A DNA stretch of 64,000 bases from Sthenelais limicola (taxonomy: Eukaryota > Annelida > Polychaeta > Phyllodocida > Sigalionidae), in assembly GCA_942159475.1 (NCBI GenBank), contig OW804098.1, positions 113,339,916 through 113,403,915 of the forward strand. The letters run 5' to 3'. The notes beneath the pieces were generated by a model that saw nothing but the letters and a program-made list of their open reading frames with translations, ran no database searches and was not told the origin of the DNA. The position numbers and the translations under genes are program-made. This document shows positions 21,584 through 33,651 of this stretch, in pieces (the stretch's first letter is position 1; each line of letters opens with the position of its first letter).

Positions 21584-21812
21584 GTGATCCGTTTTAGGAA
21601 AATGAGTCATAAGTCGCAAAATATGGATTTTGAGATGATCACCATATTTGAAAAGAGGAGATCAAGGTGATTCCAATGATAGTAAACACTAGGACACCTA
21701 ATGTGTATTTCTATTAAGTTTGATATTTTGATTTTTGAAAAAAAAAGAAGTTTGCAATGTTTCTGGATGGGTAATTACCAGTAAATTAACTAAATCTACT
21801 CCATACAAAGTC
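21584..21812 (-). mobile_element. MITE family B, truncated
   Basis: Starts gtgatccgttttaggaaaat and follows the family to aatctactccatac, then ends in unrelated sequence. Confidence 0.7.
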
Positions 21813-21904
21813 ATCCCGCTTTCTGGTAGTCGTCCTTTGTTCCCAGGTTCTCGATTGCTATGAGTTTGGAACCGAAACAAAAGAAAACAAATCAAATAAA
21901 GTTA

Positions 21905-21955
21905 CTACATACATACATACATACATACATACATACATACACATACATACATACA
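21905..21955. repeat. (CATA)n microsatellite
   Basis: About 12 catac-type tetramer units with one slip. It leads directly into a family A copy. Confidence 0.9.
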
Positions 21956-21956
21956 T

Positions 21957-22190
21957 GGGTCAGATTTTCAGCGAATGTACAATTGGCAGCTGTACACATT
22001 TAGTAAATGCTGCTAGATTGGGCTGCAAGTTGGTCAATACTAGATAAATTCGAGTATATTTGGCATTGCATTGATTCTAGCAATCTGTTTGGTTAGGTTG
22101 AACTGTATTTTAAACTTTATTTGTGTCTGAAATTTGGGTCATTTGAGAGGATTGGTGAAGTTTATTGTACATTTTCAGAAGATGTGACCC
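21957..22190 (+). mobile_element. MITE family A (A2)
   Basis: Complete copy inserted at the right edge of the (CATA)n tract, so acat lies on the left and acac on the right. Confidence 0.82.
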
Positions 22191-22587
22191 ACACATGTTT
22201 CTATTCAATTCCTCTCATCGCTATCATAAACTCTGCTGGGGGTCTTATAGATACATCTTTGTTGAGGTTTAAGGTTTTCCATTGATGATTACGTAACATC
22301 CATGGTATTGTTTCCCACAGTTTTTACAAACACACAAAGCGCCATTATTCCCTGTCAACTGATGTCTAAAATAGCTTGAGTAAAAGCTGACTGTTAAGCT
22401 ATAGGATTAATGGGTTGTTAGCGCACTAAGCCAGAGATAATGGCTTTGACGTTGCATCATGGGTAATTAAGTCTGGATGCATTATTAACAATGACAGGGC
22501 TTACCGCGCATGCGTTGTTCCACCTCTGTTATCTCCGTACAACCCTCAATAGGCGTCAGAACATGTTCAATCGGCAGCTCTACATAT

Positions 22588-22941
22588 GTGATGTGTTACA
22601 AGGAAATGAGTCATAAGTCGCAAAAAATGGATTTTGAGATCTAATCTAATAAGTATTTCTAGATTTAAAGTTTGATATTTTCATTTTTGAAAAAAAAATG
22701 TTTCCAATATTTCTGGGGGTCAATAAACAGTAAAATAACTAAATGTAGTCCATATGGGGACCTTTAAAACGATAGGATACATTACATAGATTGTCCTGAA
22801 ATTTAATACATCGATTGATAGGGCTATAAGTGATCAACCCTCCAAAAATGAGAACATTCCAATAATGAGATCTTGTGAAAAAAAACACTTTGAAAAATAT
22901 CAATTTTGCGACTTATGACTCATTTCCCTGAAACACGTCAC
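22588..22941 (-). mobile_element. MITE family B, complete
   Basis: Both termini present, atat duplicated. About 354 bp, with a small internal deletion relative to 7678-8085. Confidence 0.87.
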
Positions 22942-23240
22942 ATATTTGATAAATTCTACCTAATTAGACTGAGAGAAACTAAACTCATCTGAGTATATTT
23001 GGTGATAGTGTTAAATCTTATTTCTCTCTGAAATTTTGGGTTATTTGAGAGGATTTCTGCTAAATTAAGCTGAACAATAATGAGTATTTGATATATCTGA
23101 GTATATATTTGTAATGATTTGATGTTTTAAGAAAAAGAATATAAATTATGATGCCACTACTAAGGATTGTGAATCGTTTAACATTAACAATTACAAGGTA
23201 AAACTGAGTATATTAGGAGTGCGTTGGATCTTCAGTAAAT
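22942..23240 (+). repeat. decayed family A fragments
   Basis: Scattered family A landmarks (gaaattttgggttatttgag, aagctgaacaataatgag, atctgagtatatatttg) without termini, in two overlapping pieces. Confidence 0.5.
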
Positions 23241-23343
23241 TCTGCTGAATTTTGATTAAAATTAACAATCGGAGGCTCTAAGTAACACCCAGTAGGGGTT
23301 GCTGTGTCACGGAAAGGGGTGTCAGTAGGTGGCGTTCTATGAT

Positions 23344-23695
23344 AAATAGGGGATTTACACAGCCGCCATTTTGAATCTTGTTTCGTAAAAAATTGTGGGA
23401 CTAAAGGTACAGGATAAAATCTCTAGAAAACATGTCATCTTCAGCATGGACTATTTATCAATGCTCTAATGTCAATATCCATGTGTCATACATGTTCCCA
23501 TAACACAGTACTCCATCTTTCCCATCATGCATTTGGTTTTGATATATCATCTCCGAAAGCTATGATATTGGTGAAAACATTTTTGCAATTTTCAAAAAAA
23601 ATGTTGCTAAATATTTGTATATCAGATTTCATCAGAATCCATCCCAGGGTGCACTGTAACAGACATGCGCAGTGGCACATGCAATTCCCCTATTG
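23344..23695 (-). mobile_element. family D element, complete
   Basis: Ends taggggatttacac and gcaattcccctattg are inverted. Landmarks cagacatgcgcagtggcaca and catcatgcatttggttttga match the other copies in reverse orientation. About 350 bp. Confidence 0.8.
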
Positions 23696-23887
23696 TACCT
23701 GTCTGGCCTTAAGAGACCATATCTTCAGGGTTGGCGGGAGGAAAGGGGGGCTGCCGTTCAAAGCCTCTTTACATATACTTCCCTAAACATAAATCATTGG
23801 CCAGTACTTTGATGAATCGTTCTTTAACAGAGTCAGTGTAAGCCAGTAGATACGTCCCAGGTGATGTATAGATCTATCTATACATCT

Positions 23888-24127
23888 GGGTCAGACCATC
23901 AGAAAATCTACAATCGCCATCCCTACACATTTTAATAGTAAATTCTGCTAAATTCGACTGACAAATGATAAATACTACAGGTATATCTGAATATATTCAA
24001 TATTGAGTTGATTCAAAGGATGTGTTTGGTTATGTTGAATTGTGTTTTGAGTTCCCATTTTGTATTAAATTCGGGTTATTTAGGAGGGTTTCTAAATATT
24101 AATTGTGCATTTTCTGGAAATTTCACC
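23888..24127 (+). mobile_element. MITE family A, divergent
   Basis: The interior follows A3 and the termini are altered (gggtcagaccatcagaaaat). Confidence 0.7.
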
Positions 24128-24256
24128 GATCTCTAGGTGGTTGCACTCCAGCACGTACCCATGCAGGTAATCATTCTCCTTGTCTACCTGTAATAGATAA
24201 TGTCTACATTATGACGGATCGTTGACAGTAGCATATGTTACCTAAAGGTTAGAAGT

Positions 24257-24493
24257 GGGACAAGTCTTCAGAAAATACACAATTGGCCTTCACAAATCCT
24301 CTCAAATAACCCAAATTTCAGACGAAAATCAGGTTCAAAATACAGTTCAACATAACCAGACAGGTGTATTTAATGAATACTATATACAAAATACTCTCAG
24401 ATATTGTCAGTATTTATCATTTTTCACTCTAATTTAGCAGAATTTGAGAGATGTGTAGAAAAGTAGATTGTGCATTTTCTGAAAATCGGACCC
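24257..24493 (-). mobile_element. MITE family A (A3)
   Basis: The left terminus is diverged, and the right terminus is intact (gcattttctgaaaatcggac). Confidence 0.75.
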
Positions 24494-24694
24494 ATATACC
24501 CTAAAAGGAAGATATTCAAGGTGGTTGAACTCTCTCTACCTTTAAAAGGCCAATTTATTAAGGTGGTTGAACCATACTGCGTAGTCGGATGATCGTTTCT
24601 ACTTTTAGATTGGAGGTAGAATCTCACATCAGAGCTTATAAAACCCATTAAGGGGTTTCTAAACGTTAACGTGCGTCATCCACCATAGATCGTT

Positions 24695-25166
24695 TTTTTT
24701 TTATTTTACAAACGACTTTATTTATCGACACCTGCCATCTGGGCTTCTACAGTTCTAAAGACAATTCAAATATATCAAGAGAGGAATAATAAGGTTAACA
24801 CTTCAAGGAATCTATGGTTTCAGATATACCTTCGGCCATACGCCGCCATATTATTTTTTCTTCTCTACTCGTTTTTTTGAAATTAAAAGAATATATGACC
24901 ACGTTACATCTCATACGGATTTCATACATTGCTGAAAGGGTATCTATAAAGCCATTAGCAAATAGCTTCTGCCTATATATAAAGGACTTTACCTGTAGAA
25001 TAATCCAGTTAATTATTTTGGAGTTAACATTCGTAATTTCCACACCAAAAATAACTTCGATAGGTTTTATTACTATATGTTTACCTCTTCGATTTAACAT
25101 CATTCTATCATTACCATCCTTATTCAGAAAACCACTTTCGTATATCCATTTAAAAATGTTCAGCCT
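24695..25166 (-). mobile_element. 5'-truncated LINE insertion with 13-bp target-site duplication
   Basis: Both ends are bounded by the same 13 bases (ACCATAGATCGTT at 24682-24694 and 25167-25179). Read on the minus strand the insert begins inside a coding region, runs into a 3' UTR with AATAAA and ends in a short poly(A) (the T-run at 24693-24702 on this strand). This is the signature of target-primed reverse transcription with 5' truncation. Confidence 0.85.
24795..25166 (-). pseudogene. C-terminal fragment of a LINE reverse-transcriptase ORF
   Basis: The minus-strand frame reads through about 120 residues from the truncation point, including NIFKWIYESG, FGVEITNVNSKIINWIILQV and KSFIYRQKL, and ends in a stop at 24795. 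The pattern of an Asn-Ile-Ile-Leu segment followed by Lys-x-Phe-Ile-Tyr-x-x-Lys and a later basic Trp-containing tail resembles the region C-terminal to the reverse transcriptase in L1/Tx1/Nimb-type LINEs; this is recalled similarity, not a search. No polymerase catalytic motif is present, so it is a dead 3' remnant. The frame is intact, which suggests recent insertion. Confidence 0.6.
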
Positions 25167-25289
25167 ACCATAGATCGTTATTGTCTATGGATGTACTTCT
25201 GCTTTTATTGCAGTCTATATTATTCTTTTCCTCTAATATCCATATCTTATGCGCTCTCAAACACGATTATGAACTTGATATGATAAGAA

Positions 25290-25498
25290 CAAAATGTCAT
25301 ACATTGAGTACATTCTACTAAATTAGACTGAAAAGTCGTCAACACTACCTGTATATCTGAGTATATTTAGTATTGCCTTGGTTCAAGCAATCTGTTTGGT
25401 TATATTGAACTGTATTTTAAACCTGATTTTTGTCCTAAATTTGGGTTATTTGAGAGGTTTGGTGAAAGAGAATTGTACATTTTCTGACGATTTCACCG
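25290..25498 (+). mobile_element. MITE family A, left end lost
   Basis: Follows the family from gagtacattctactaaatta to ttttctgacgatttcacc. Confidence 0.65.
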
Positions 25499-25849
25499 AT
25501 ATAAGCCTATAGTGAATGAGTAAATCAGAGCCTAGAGTGGGGCACATCAGTTCAACCTAGTTAGATCAACCCACAATTATCTCTTCTCTTCCTACCCACA
25601 TTTCTGGAGCGTTTCTGTGTGTCACGAATATCGGAAATTCTTAAAATACCCCCAGTTAAACCCCTAAGCACCCCCACTCCCCCCCCTCCCCCCCCGCTCC
25701 CCAACCCCCTTACCTGGCTGCACACCTATCACCCTGTCCCCAGCCAACCATACAGAACAATCAACATACCACAGCCTTCAACCCATGCCCCGAAATTAGG
25801 TCAGGATCGTAACAATCCCCACCACCATTGGCTGACTCCTGAGGCAAAC

Positions 25850-26680
25850 TAGGTCACGCAAAACAGTCCATGCATGCGTTGTGATATTGTAGCGGTGAGA
25901 TCGAGAGAGAGGGGGAGAGATCGAAATGGTGAAAGAGATCGAAAGATAGATAGAGAGCTATAGAGAGAGAGGAGAGAGAGAAGAGGCATTCGCTTGAACA
26001 GCAGCAGTCGTAGCCGCGCATTTTGTACCACCGCCAACCACAGTGTTCTCTCAGTGCATCGCATGCACACAAACTCTATTCACTCAGTAACGTCGAGGCG
26101 GGAGGAGGTGGAGGAGGAGGTGGCTGTTCTTACGGACTGATACCCAACTGTCAAAAGCACTAGCCAATGCATGTTGTTATTATTATTGTCACTGCATATA
26201 GCCCCGGAGAGAGCACGGGGGTTAGGGGAAAGGTGTCGACGGAACTGAAGCGAGGGGAGACGGTAGAACATTTAACACACTCCCCCGTGTGTAACTGTTA
26301 CCGAAGGGGATACAATCAATTCATTCATTCATTCATTCATTGAGGGATCACCACAGCAAGTGGATCATATTGCTGGCCTGTGTTTACATACAAAGCAATC
26401 GCCCGGTGTATATTGCTTCCTATATACCTGGGATACTGGAGGAGGAGGAGACACTGGAGGAAGTCCAGCGTTCTGCAGGTGCTGTGTTATATATTGAAGT
26501 GACTACAATGCATTGACACCAGTTGAAGGAACACACTAACACAGGGTCCGTCATACCAATACACACCCGTGCTCGTACCATGCATCAATAGCGTGCAGCA
26601 ATTGCATTGGAAACAATTGCAAATCGTATGCAATCGTGTGCTATCGTGTGCTATCGTGTGCTCTCTCTCTGAGTTAACAC
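25850..26680. promoter_or_regulatory. CpG- and GA-richer island, possible promoter or noncoding exon
   Basis: Free of the common repeats and richer in CpG than most of the window. It holds a (GA)n-like stretch (25895-25985), GGAGG-repeats (26098-26125), and a possible donor after ttctgcag at 26477. No good coding start follows. It could be another promoter with an untranslated first exon. Evidence is compositional only. Confidence 0.25.
26318..26341. repeat. (ATTC)n microsatellite
   Basis: Six attc units. Confidence 0.85.
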
Positions 26681-27056
26681 CTAGGTGGATACTGGAATAC
26701 TGGATATTGATACATCGTTTTATATAATATTATACCTCAAATGTAGGTTTATTTTGATAAGGAAACCGATAAAAGGAGTATTAAAGAATGCTAAGGATTA
26801 TTTCTGGACAAGGATACTAAGTGATATACCGTGCATTTATAGATCTCTACCTGCCTGTAGGAGTGTGATTGTTATTATTTACCAGAGTGAATTTATACGG
26901 AGGGCCATAATTCTCTAAACAAGGTATAGATCTATAATATACAGAGATGTGTTAATTTCTCCGGATACCATCTGTACTATTACGTCATCTGCTATACCCC
27001 CTAGAACACCTGTGCAGCGTTTACCAATACCTTGTATTACTCCAGTAGGTTATTCA

Positions 27057-27270
27057 GTCTAGGTCCAAAGATGAGAGAATCCCTTCAAACGGAGGGAAAG
27101 CCTTTCGCCTCAAACCGCAAAGTGTCATTATAATTCCATTTTAAGAACGTTAAATGTCAGTATAATCCCATTAGAGTGCCTGGTCCGAGGGCATGAAACC
27201 GATTAGCGCAGTAGGCGTCCAATCGCTGACATATCATGTTATCTCGTCTGAGGGTTTGGGCCGACTGTAT
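27057..27270 (+). mobile_element. family E element
   Basis: Begins agtctaggtccaaagatgag. The inner inverted pair around agtgcctgg and gcagtaggcgtccaat matches the other copies. Confidence 0.7.
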
Positions 27271-27293
27271 TGGTGAACATGGAGTGTACAGGT

Positions 27294-27484
27294 TCAGTCT
27301 AGGCTCAGAACTGAGGGGTGTACCTCCAATTTGAGGGAAAGGCACTAACTCCAAATCGCAAAATGTCATTAGAATCCCCATTTAGGACGCCTACTACAGG
27401 GCCAGGAAAGCCATTAGCGTTGTAGGCGTCCAATCACTGGCATATGATTATTATCTGATCTCAATGGTTGTGAGCCTAGACTGG
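27294..27484 (+). mobile_element. family E element, complete
   Basis: Termini cagtctaggctcagaactga and tgagcctagactgg are inverted repeats. Only about 25 bp separate it from the preceding E copy. Confidence 0.78.
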
Positions 27485-27630
27485 GTTCTTCAGGGGTGTA
27501 TCATTAAATTTTGAGAGAATTTCCAATTCCAGGAAATTAAAATATTATCATTATTCTTGGTGTTCGTCTACATTCTGAGAGTTTACCAGATCTTTTTATT
27601 TGTTTCTGTTAAAAAATGTTGGTTTTTGGT

Positions 27631-27690
27631 TAGGGGATTTGCATGTGCCACTGCGGATGTCTGTTACAGTGCATGCTGGGATTGATACCC
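27631..27690 (+). repeat. family D left-end fragment
   Basis: taggggatttgcatgtgcca, then cagtgcatgctggga, are the D left end. The sequence after 27690 is only weakly related. Confidence 0.6.
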
Positions 27691-27920
27691 ATATCAAGCA
27701 GCACCTTTACCCAAAATAGGCAGAATATTTTCAACAATGCCATTTCTTCTAGCAATGACCAGTGGATTCCAAAAGCAAAACAAATACTTCCTTTATCAAA
27801 TCTTGTATTTTTTGGATCAAGTCTTGTATAAGACATTATGGCAATTTACAATCGAGGAATGATGTTTAGCAAACGTTTAATCGAAAATGGGGAAGAATGC
27901 ATAGCTTGTATGAATGATGT

Positions 27921-28155
27921 GGGTCAGATTTTCAGAAAATATACAATTCAATTTCGCAAATCTTCTCAAATAACCCAGATTTCAGACGGAAATAAAGCTC
28001 AAAATACAGTTCAACCTAACCAAACAGATTGCTAGAATAAATGCAATGCCAAATATACTCAAATTTACCTAGTATTGGATAAATTGCAGCAAAATTTAGC
28101 AGAATTTGCTCAATGTGTACAGCTACCAATTGTACATTTTCTGAAAATCTGACCC
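27921..28155 (-). mobile_element. MITE family A (A2)
   Basis: Complete copy, atgt duplicated exactly. Confidence 0.9.
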
Positions 28156-28189
28156 ATGTATGAAGACCAAATGCATGAAGGGGAAGTTA

Positions 28190-28358
28190 ATATTGATTCA
28201 TTGAATCATTATAATTATACATCACAGGATCAATTACATCAGTTCACTGTTAGGTAATCCATGCTGAACATTGTTTTTTACACTGACATACAACTCCTAT
28301 AATTCCTTGTCAATCAAGATTCAATATGATAAACATACAAGTCCCCTATTGTGGACCT
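28190..28358 (+). mobile_element. family D right half
   Basis: Ends attcaatatgataaacatac then aagtcccctattg. The left half is missing. Confidence 0.6.
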
Positions 28359-28367
28359 TGAAAATAT

Positions 28368-28700
28368 GTGATGTGTTACAGGAAAATGAGTCACAAGTTG
28401 CAAAAGTTATATTTATTAAAGGAATTTATTCACAATGTTGTATATATTGTATATAGTTATACATATCTGTGGTCATCCTATAGGGTATATTTAGCAACTT
28501 TTCTAATAATTGTCCACCCAGAGATGTTGCAAACTTTTCATTCAAAAATAAAATATCAAACTTAAAATATATAAATACTTATGAGACGTCCTAATGTGTA
28601 TACCATCATTAGAATCTGCTTGATCTCATCTTTTCAAATATGATAATATCTCAAAAGCTATTCATTGCGACTTCTGACTCATTTTCCTGTGACACATCAC
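28368..28700 (+). mobile_element. MITE family B
   Basis: Both termini intact, with an internal deletion of about 80 bp after caaagg-type sequence. It begins only ten bases after the D fragment. Confidence 0.82.
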
Positions 28701-28850
28701 ACTTTTATTTATGGGTAGGTTCTTAAGGGACTAAAACAGCCTACACAGAACCTTCTATTTCTAATAGTGTATAGCGTTACCAGGTGTAGCATAGGGCCAC
28801 ATCACGGGTTAAAGCAAACACCCTGTATACTTCTATTAGCTCTGCTAAAT

Positions 28851-29085
28851 GGGTCACATTTTCAGAAAATGTACAATTCACCTTCACCAATCCTCTCAAA
28901 TAACCCACATTTAAGACAAAAATGAGCTTCAAAATGCAGTTTGAATTAACAGAACTGATACGTCAAATCAATGTGATCCAAAATAAACTCAAATATACCG
29001 GATATTCATCATTTTTCAGTCAAGTATAGCCGAATTTCCTAAATGTGTAGAGCTGCCAATTGTACAATATCGGAAAATCTGACCC
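28851..29085 (-). mobile_element. MITE family A (A1)
   Basis: Complete copy, aaat duplicated exactly. Confidence 0.9.
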
Positions 29086-29207
29086 AAATATAGGATTTCC
29101 TTTAAGAACCCTAATCTTGGACCACCTTATCCTCTTCAACCTTATACCTTATGTACCTATGACATATGTACACATACCTATGGTATATGGACCCTTAGCT
29201 ATGGCAT

Positions 29208-29599
29208 ATAAGACGTGTTTCAGGAAAATGAGTCACAAGTCGCAAAATTGATGTTTTTCAAAGTGTTTTATTCATAGAATGTCTTTGTTGCAATGGTTTC
29301 ATCTTTGGGGTGTTTAGTCCTTGAGGTCGCATGAATACATGTACCAAATTTCAAGACAGTGTATTAAATATATCCATGCATTTCCAAGGTCATCCTATAC
29401 AGTATATTTAGCTTCTTTACTAGTAATTGTCCATTTTTTTTTCAAAAATAAAGATATCAAACTTAAAATATAGAAATACATATCACATGTCCTATTGTTT
29501 ACTATCATTAGAATCGTCTTGATCTCAGCTTTTCAAATATGATGATATCTCAAAATTCATTTTTTGCGACTTATGACTCATTTTCCTAAAACGGATCAC
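29208..29599 (+). mobile_element. MITE family B
   Basis: Left end aagacgtgtttcaggaaaat, right end cctaaaacggatcac. Nearly full length. Confidence 0.83.
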
Positions 29600-29841
29600 A
29601 TATGTACCTGTGGCATATGTACCTATGTCTATGACAACAACCTGTGAAGTCCAATCCACGAAAGTAAATAAATCGCCATCTTAAACCACAAAATAATACA
29701 AATAAACGATAGAATTTAATTTCTTACAATAAATGTATCCATGATAGAAGCTGTCCTTAAATCTCACCATACCAGTGAACTCATGAATATATATTACATA
29801 TTTATCAATTGTTGACTAAATAAGGTAAAAAATAGACATTT

Positions 29842-30251
29842 GTGATGTGTTTCAGGAAAATGAGTCATAAGTCGCAAATTTGATATTTTTCAAAGTGTTT
29901 TTTTTTCACAAGATTACATTATTGGAATGTTCTGATGTTTGGAGAGTTCATCACTTATAGCTATATCAATCGATGTATCAAATTCCAGGACAATCTATGT
30001 AATATATCCTTTCGTTTTAAAGGTGCTCATATGGACTACATTTAGTTACTTTACTGTTTATTGACCCCCAGAAATATTGGAAACTTTTTTTTCCAAAAAT
30101 TAAAATATCAAACTTAAAATCTAGAAATACTTATTAGATTATTAGACTGTTTACTATCATTGGAATCGGTTTGATCTCATCTTTTCAAATATAATTATAT
30201 CTCAAAATGCATTTTTTGCGACTTATGACTCATTTTCCTGAAACACATCAC
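29842..30251 (+). mobile_element. MITE family B, complete
   Basis: Perfect-looking terminal repeats of about 38 bp and an exact attt duplication. 410 bp. Confidence 0.92.
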
Positions 30252-30424
30252 ATTTCTGTGATGTGTTTGGTTGTACGTAGACGATGGTTTGACTCAATAC
30301 ACTAAACACACACACAGAGGGTCAAGTAGGTGGAGAGAGTGGATAACATAGTGTTCATGTGAGATAAGCTTCTGTATCCCCACTAGTCACTGATACCTCG
30401 GCTACAGGACCAATTAATCATTAG

Positions 30425-30658
30425 GGTCAGATTTTTTGAAAATGTACAATTCACTTCCACCAATCCTCTAAAATAACCCACATTTAAACTAAAAAGGAGC
30501 TTCAAAACATAGTTTAACATAGCAAAACAGATACTTTAAATCAACATGACACCAAATATACTCAGATATACCCGGTACTCATCATTTTTCAACCTAATTT
30601 AGCAGAATCTCCTAAATGTGTAGAACTGCCAATTGTACATTTTCTGAAAATCTGACCC
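30425..30658 (-). mobile_element. MITE family A (A1)
   Basis: Complete copy, atta duplicated exactly. Confidence 0.9.
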
Positions 30659-30689
30659 ATTAATGTGTAATGAATAATAAATCATTAAT

Positions 30690-31090
30690 GTGATGGAAAA
30701 TTAGTCACAAGTCGCAAAATTGATATTTTTTAAAGTGTTTTATTCACAATATCTCTTTTTTGGAAGGTTTCCATTTTAATGATATCTAACGCATTGGGTC
30801 GTATGAATAGATGTACTAAATTTGAAGACAGTGTATCAAATATGTTCATGCGTTTCTAGGGTCATTCTATTGAGTATATTTAGCTACTTTACTATCTAAT
30901 CCACCCTGATATGTTGCAAACTTTTTCTTTCAAAAATAAAAATATCAAACTTTAAATCATATAGAAACACTTGTTAGATAACCAACTGTTTACTATCATT
31001 TGAATCTGTTTGATCTCATCTTTTCGAATATGACGATATCTCAAAATCCATTTTTTGCGACTTGTGATTCATTTTCCTGAAATACATCAC
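30690..31090 (+). mobile_element. MITE family B
   Basis: The left end is shortened (gtgatggaaaattagtcaca). The right end is intact. Confidence 0.8.
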
Positions 31091-31318
31091 GATTATATCC
31101 CAATTTTTACTTCATATAATTGGAATTAATTCCAACGTTTATAATTTGTTTTGTTGCTCTAAGACATACCTGACGTTCAATGTCATGGTACCGAATGCTT
31201 TAAAAACATTCATTATTATAATTATAATCACATCTCATTTATTACATAGGAGAGATCAATTACAGAAGTATGGGACTAAATCCAATAACAACTGAATAAG
31301 ATTGAGACATGAATTATT

Positions 31319-31570
31319 TCTGTCACGGTCTAGGCTCAGAGTTGGCAGATTCCCTCCAATATGAGGGAAAGAAATATGCGACTCCAACACTTGTTGACAG
31401 AAACATATATATACATACAATCTGTCACAAACAGTCTTGGCTGAATTGAGTTCCCTCGAATCTGAGGGAAAGCTTCTCGCTTCAAACTGCAATATCCCAT
31501 TTAAATCCCATTAGCACGTCTACTCCAGGGCCAGGAATGTAATTGACGCAGCGACGTCTAATCACTGAGA
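31319..31570 (+). mobile_element. family E, rearranged copy
   Basis: Two partial left ends (31327 and 31440, each with tccctc and gagggaaag) are followed by one inner arm (gcagcgacgtctaatcactg). An internal duplication is likely. Confidence 0.6.
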
Positions 31571-31725
31571 TAAGATAAGATACTACTTTATTTATCAAAA
31601 TTCACAATGTACAGAATAAAATTGACAGTGCGAATAAAACCGACATAAAACCGATAAATCAGGTATGCAGACACCTAGATAGGATCCAGCTCTCCCAGCT
31701 GCTACCTTAACTCAATACAGAGTAT
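31566..31725 (-). repeat. retroposon tail-like repeat (family L)
   Basis: gataagataagatactactt, then tatttatc, followed by a body shared with 43955-44085 (gatccagctctcccagctgc). A simple-repeat end next to a shared body fits the 3' end of a LINE or SINE on the minus strand. Confidence 0.45.
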
Positions 31726-31784
31726 TTAATTTAGAATATGAATAAGTTATTACATCAACTTTGAATAGTAGGGATGTATCATAT

Positions 31785-32019
31785 GGGTCAGATTTTCAGA
31801 AAATGTACAATTGACAGCTGTACACAATTAGGAAATTCTCCTAAATTAGGCTGTAAAATGAAGAATACCAAGTATGTCTGAGTATATTTGGTATCACATT
31901 GATTTAAAGTATCAGTTCTGTTATGTTAAACTGCATTTTGAAGCTCATTTTTGGTTTAAATGTGGATTATTTGAAAGGATTGGTGAAGGTGAATTGTACA
32001 TTTTCTGAAAATCTGACCC
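31785..32019 (+). mobile_element. MITE family A (A1)
   Basis: Complete copy with intact termini. Flanks are atat and ataa. Confidence 0.87.
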
Positions 32020-32099
32020 ATAAAGTATAAATTAAATGACACTGAGAAAAGATGTACGTTGATATGGTACATTGGTAAATAAAGTAAAATAAATATTAT

Positions 32100-32172
32100 T
32101 TGACGCAGTAGACGTCCAATCACTGGGATACCATTGTTATTTGATCTGAAAGGCTCTGAGACTAGATTACAA
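32100..32172 (+). repeat. family E right-end fragment
   Basis: gacgcagtagacgtccaatc then gctctgagactag, the right third of family E. Confidence 0.6.
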
Positions 32173-32194
32173 ACCTTATTTGTTATATATCTTT

Positions 32195-32490
32195 ATAGCA
32201 CAAAACTATAACAATATTAGCCCCAATATGATATAAAACTACCTTAGAGTTCATTTGTTATAGGCTCCCAGAGCGCACTTGTCATGTGCATGACAGATCA
32301 ACTATAAAAATATTGGCCCAAATATGATATCAGACTACCATATAGAGTTTATTTATTATATATGTGTCACATTAACTATAGAAACATTAGCTGAAAAATG
32401 ATATTAGACCACCCGGAGCTCATTTGTTAGATGGGTATAACACATTGACTATAAAAATAGAAGAGTAAAAATAATATCAGAATTACTAGA
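32195..32490. repeat. about 100-bp tandem repeat, three units
   Basis: The words actataaaaatattggccc, aatatgatatcagactacc and gttcatttgttat recur in order three times with considerable divergence. Confidence 0.65.
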
Positions 32491-32531
32491 TGGCAATTTA
32501 CTGGATAATGAAGGTCGGGCGGTAGTTATAT

Positions 32532-32765
32532 GGGTCAGATTTTCGGAAAATGTACAATTGGCAGCTTTACAAATTTAGGGAATTTTGGTAAATTAGCCTG
32601 AAAAATGATGAATACCAGGTATATCTGAGTATATATGGTGTCGCATTGATTTATAGCATCTGTTTTGCTATGTTAAACTGCATTTTGAAGCTCATTTCTG
32701 TCTTAAATGTGGGTTATTTGAGAGGATTGGTGAAGGTGAATTGTACATTTTCTGAAGACCTGACC
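32532..32765 (+). mobile_element. MITE family A (A1)
   Basis: Complete copy, atat duplicated. It closely resembles the copy at 60652 (shared ttatagcatctgttttgcta). Confidence 0.88.
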
Positions 32766-32863
32766 CATATATGTACTTGTACAAGTCAGACCGACTGGAT
32801 AACTTACACACTGGTCGCTGGGTCACTGGGTTTATTTTGGTGAAACTTTCCACTGTTAGGAAT

Positions 32864-33292
32864 GATGGGTGTTTTGAGGGAAATGAGTCACAAGTCGCAA
32901 AATTGATATTTTTCAAAGTGTTTTATCCACAAGATGTCTTTGTAGGAATTTTCTCATGTTTGGGGTATCTAATGCTCCAAGTCATATGAATACATGTACC
33001 AAATTTAAAGACTGTATATTAAATATACCCTTGCATTTCTAAGGTCATCTCATAGAGTATATCTAGCTACTTTACTAGTAATTCTCCGCCAAAAGATATC
33101 ACAAACCGGGTTGCTTTTTTGTTGTTTTCTTTTCAAAAATAGAAATATCGAATTCAAAAAATTGAAAGAGTTTTTAGCTGTCCTACTGTTTATTATCATT
33201 GGAATCGGCTTCATCTCAACTTTTCAGATATCATATTATCTCAAAATCGAATTTTTTCGACTTGTGACTCATTTTTCTCTTAACACATGACA
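32864..33292 (+). mobile_element. MITE family B
   Basis: Near full length, with an extra T/G-rich stretch before ttttcaaaaatagaaatatc. Degenerate ends. Confidence 0.75.
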
Positions 33293-33514
33293 CTTATAGA
33301 CCCAGCAGTTCCAGTAGTGTGGCTATGTACACACGGTTTATATATAGGCAGCCTATGTTAGCTACAATACCACCTGTTTATTTATATGTGGCAGATCGTC
33401 GCGGTTCACTGACCCTCTGCTCTCTCTCTATTTTGGTATCAAAAACTTGTTTGTGTTCGTTACCTACGGGTCAGGATTTTATGTTTATTTTGGTCGCAGT
33501 TATGATCCGTGAAG

Positions 33515-33565
33515 ATCACACTCTAGGCTCAGAGGTGGGAGAGTCCCTCCAAACAGAGGGGAGGC
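33515..33565 (+). repeat. family E left-end fragment
   Basis: tctaggctcagaggtgggag then agtccctccaaac. The rest is missing. Confidence 0.6.
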
Positions 33566-33622
33566 CCAGTTGTGTTCATAAAAATATTAGCATTTAAAAT
33601 GCATCTATCAGGTTGTGAGGCG

Positions 33623-33637
33623 GGGGGGGGGGGGGAA
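33623..33637. repeat. poly(G) tract
   Basis: About 14 G in a row. Confidence 0.85.
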
Positions 33638-33651
33638 ACATTCGATACAAT

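Noticed and set aside
24814..25173. 119-codon plus-strand frame
   Set aside because: Antisense shadow of the LINE C-terminal frame on the minus strand, which has the better protein pattern and the poly(A) orientation.
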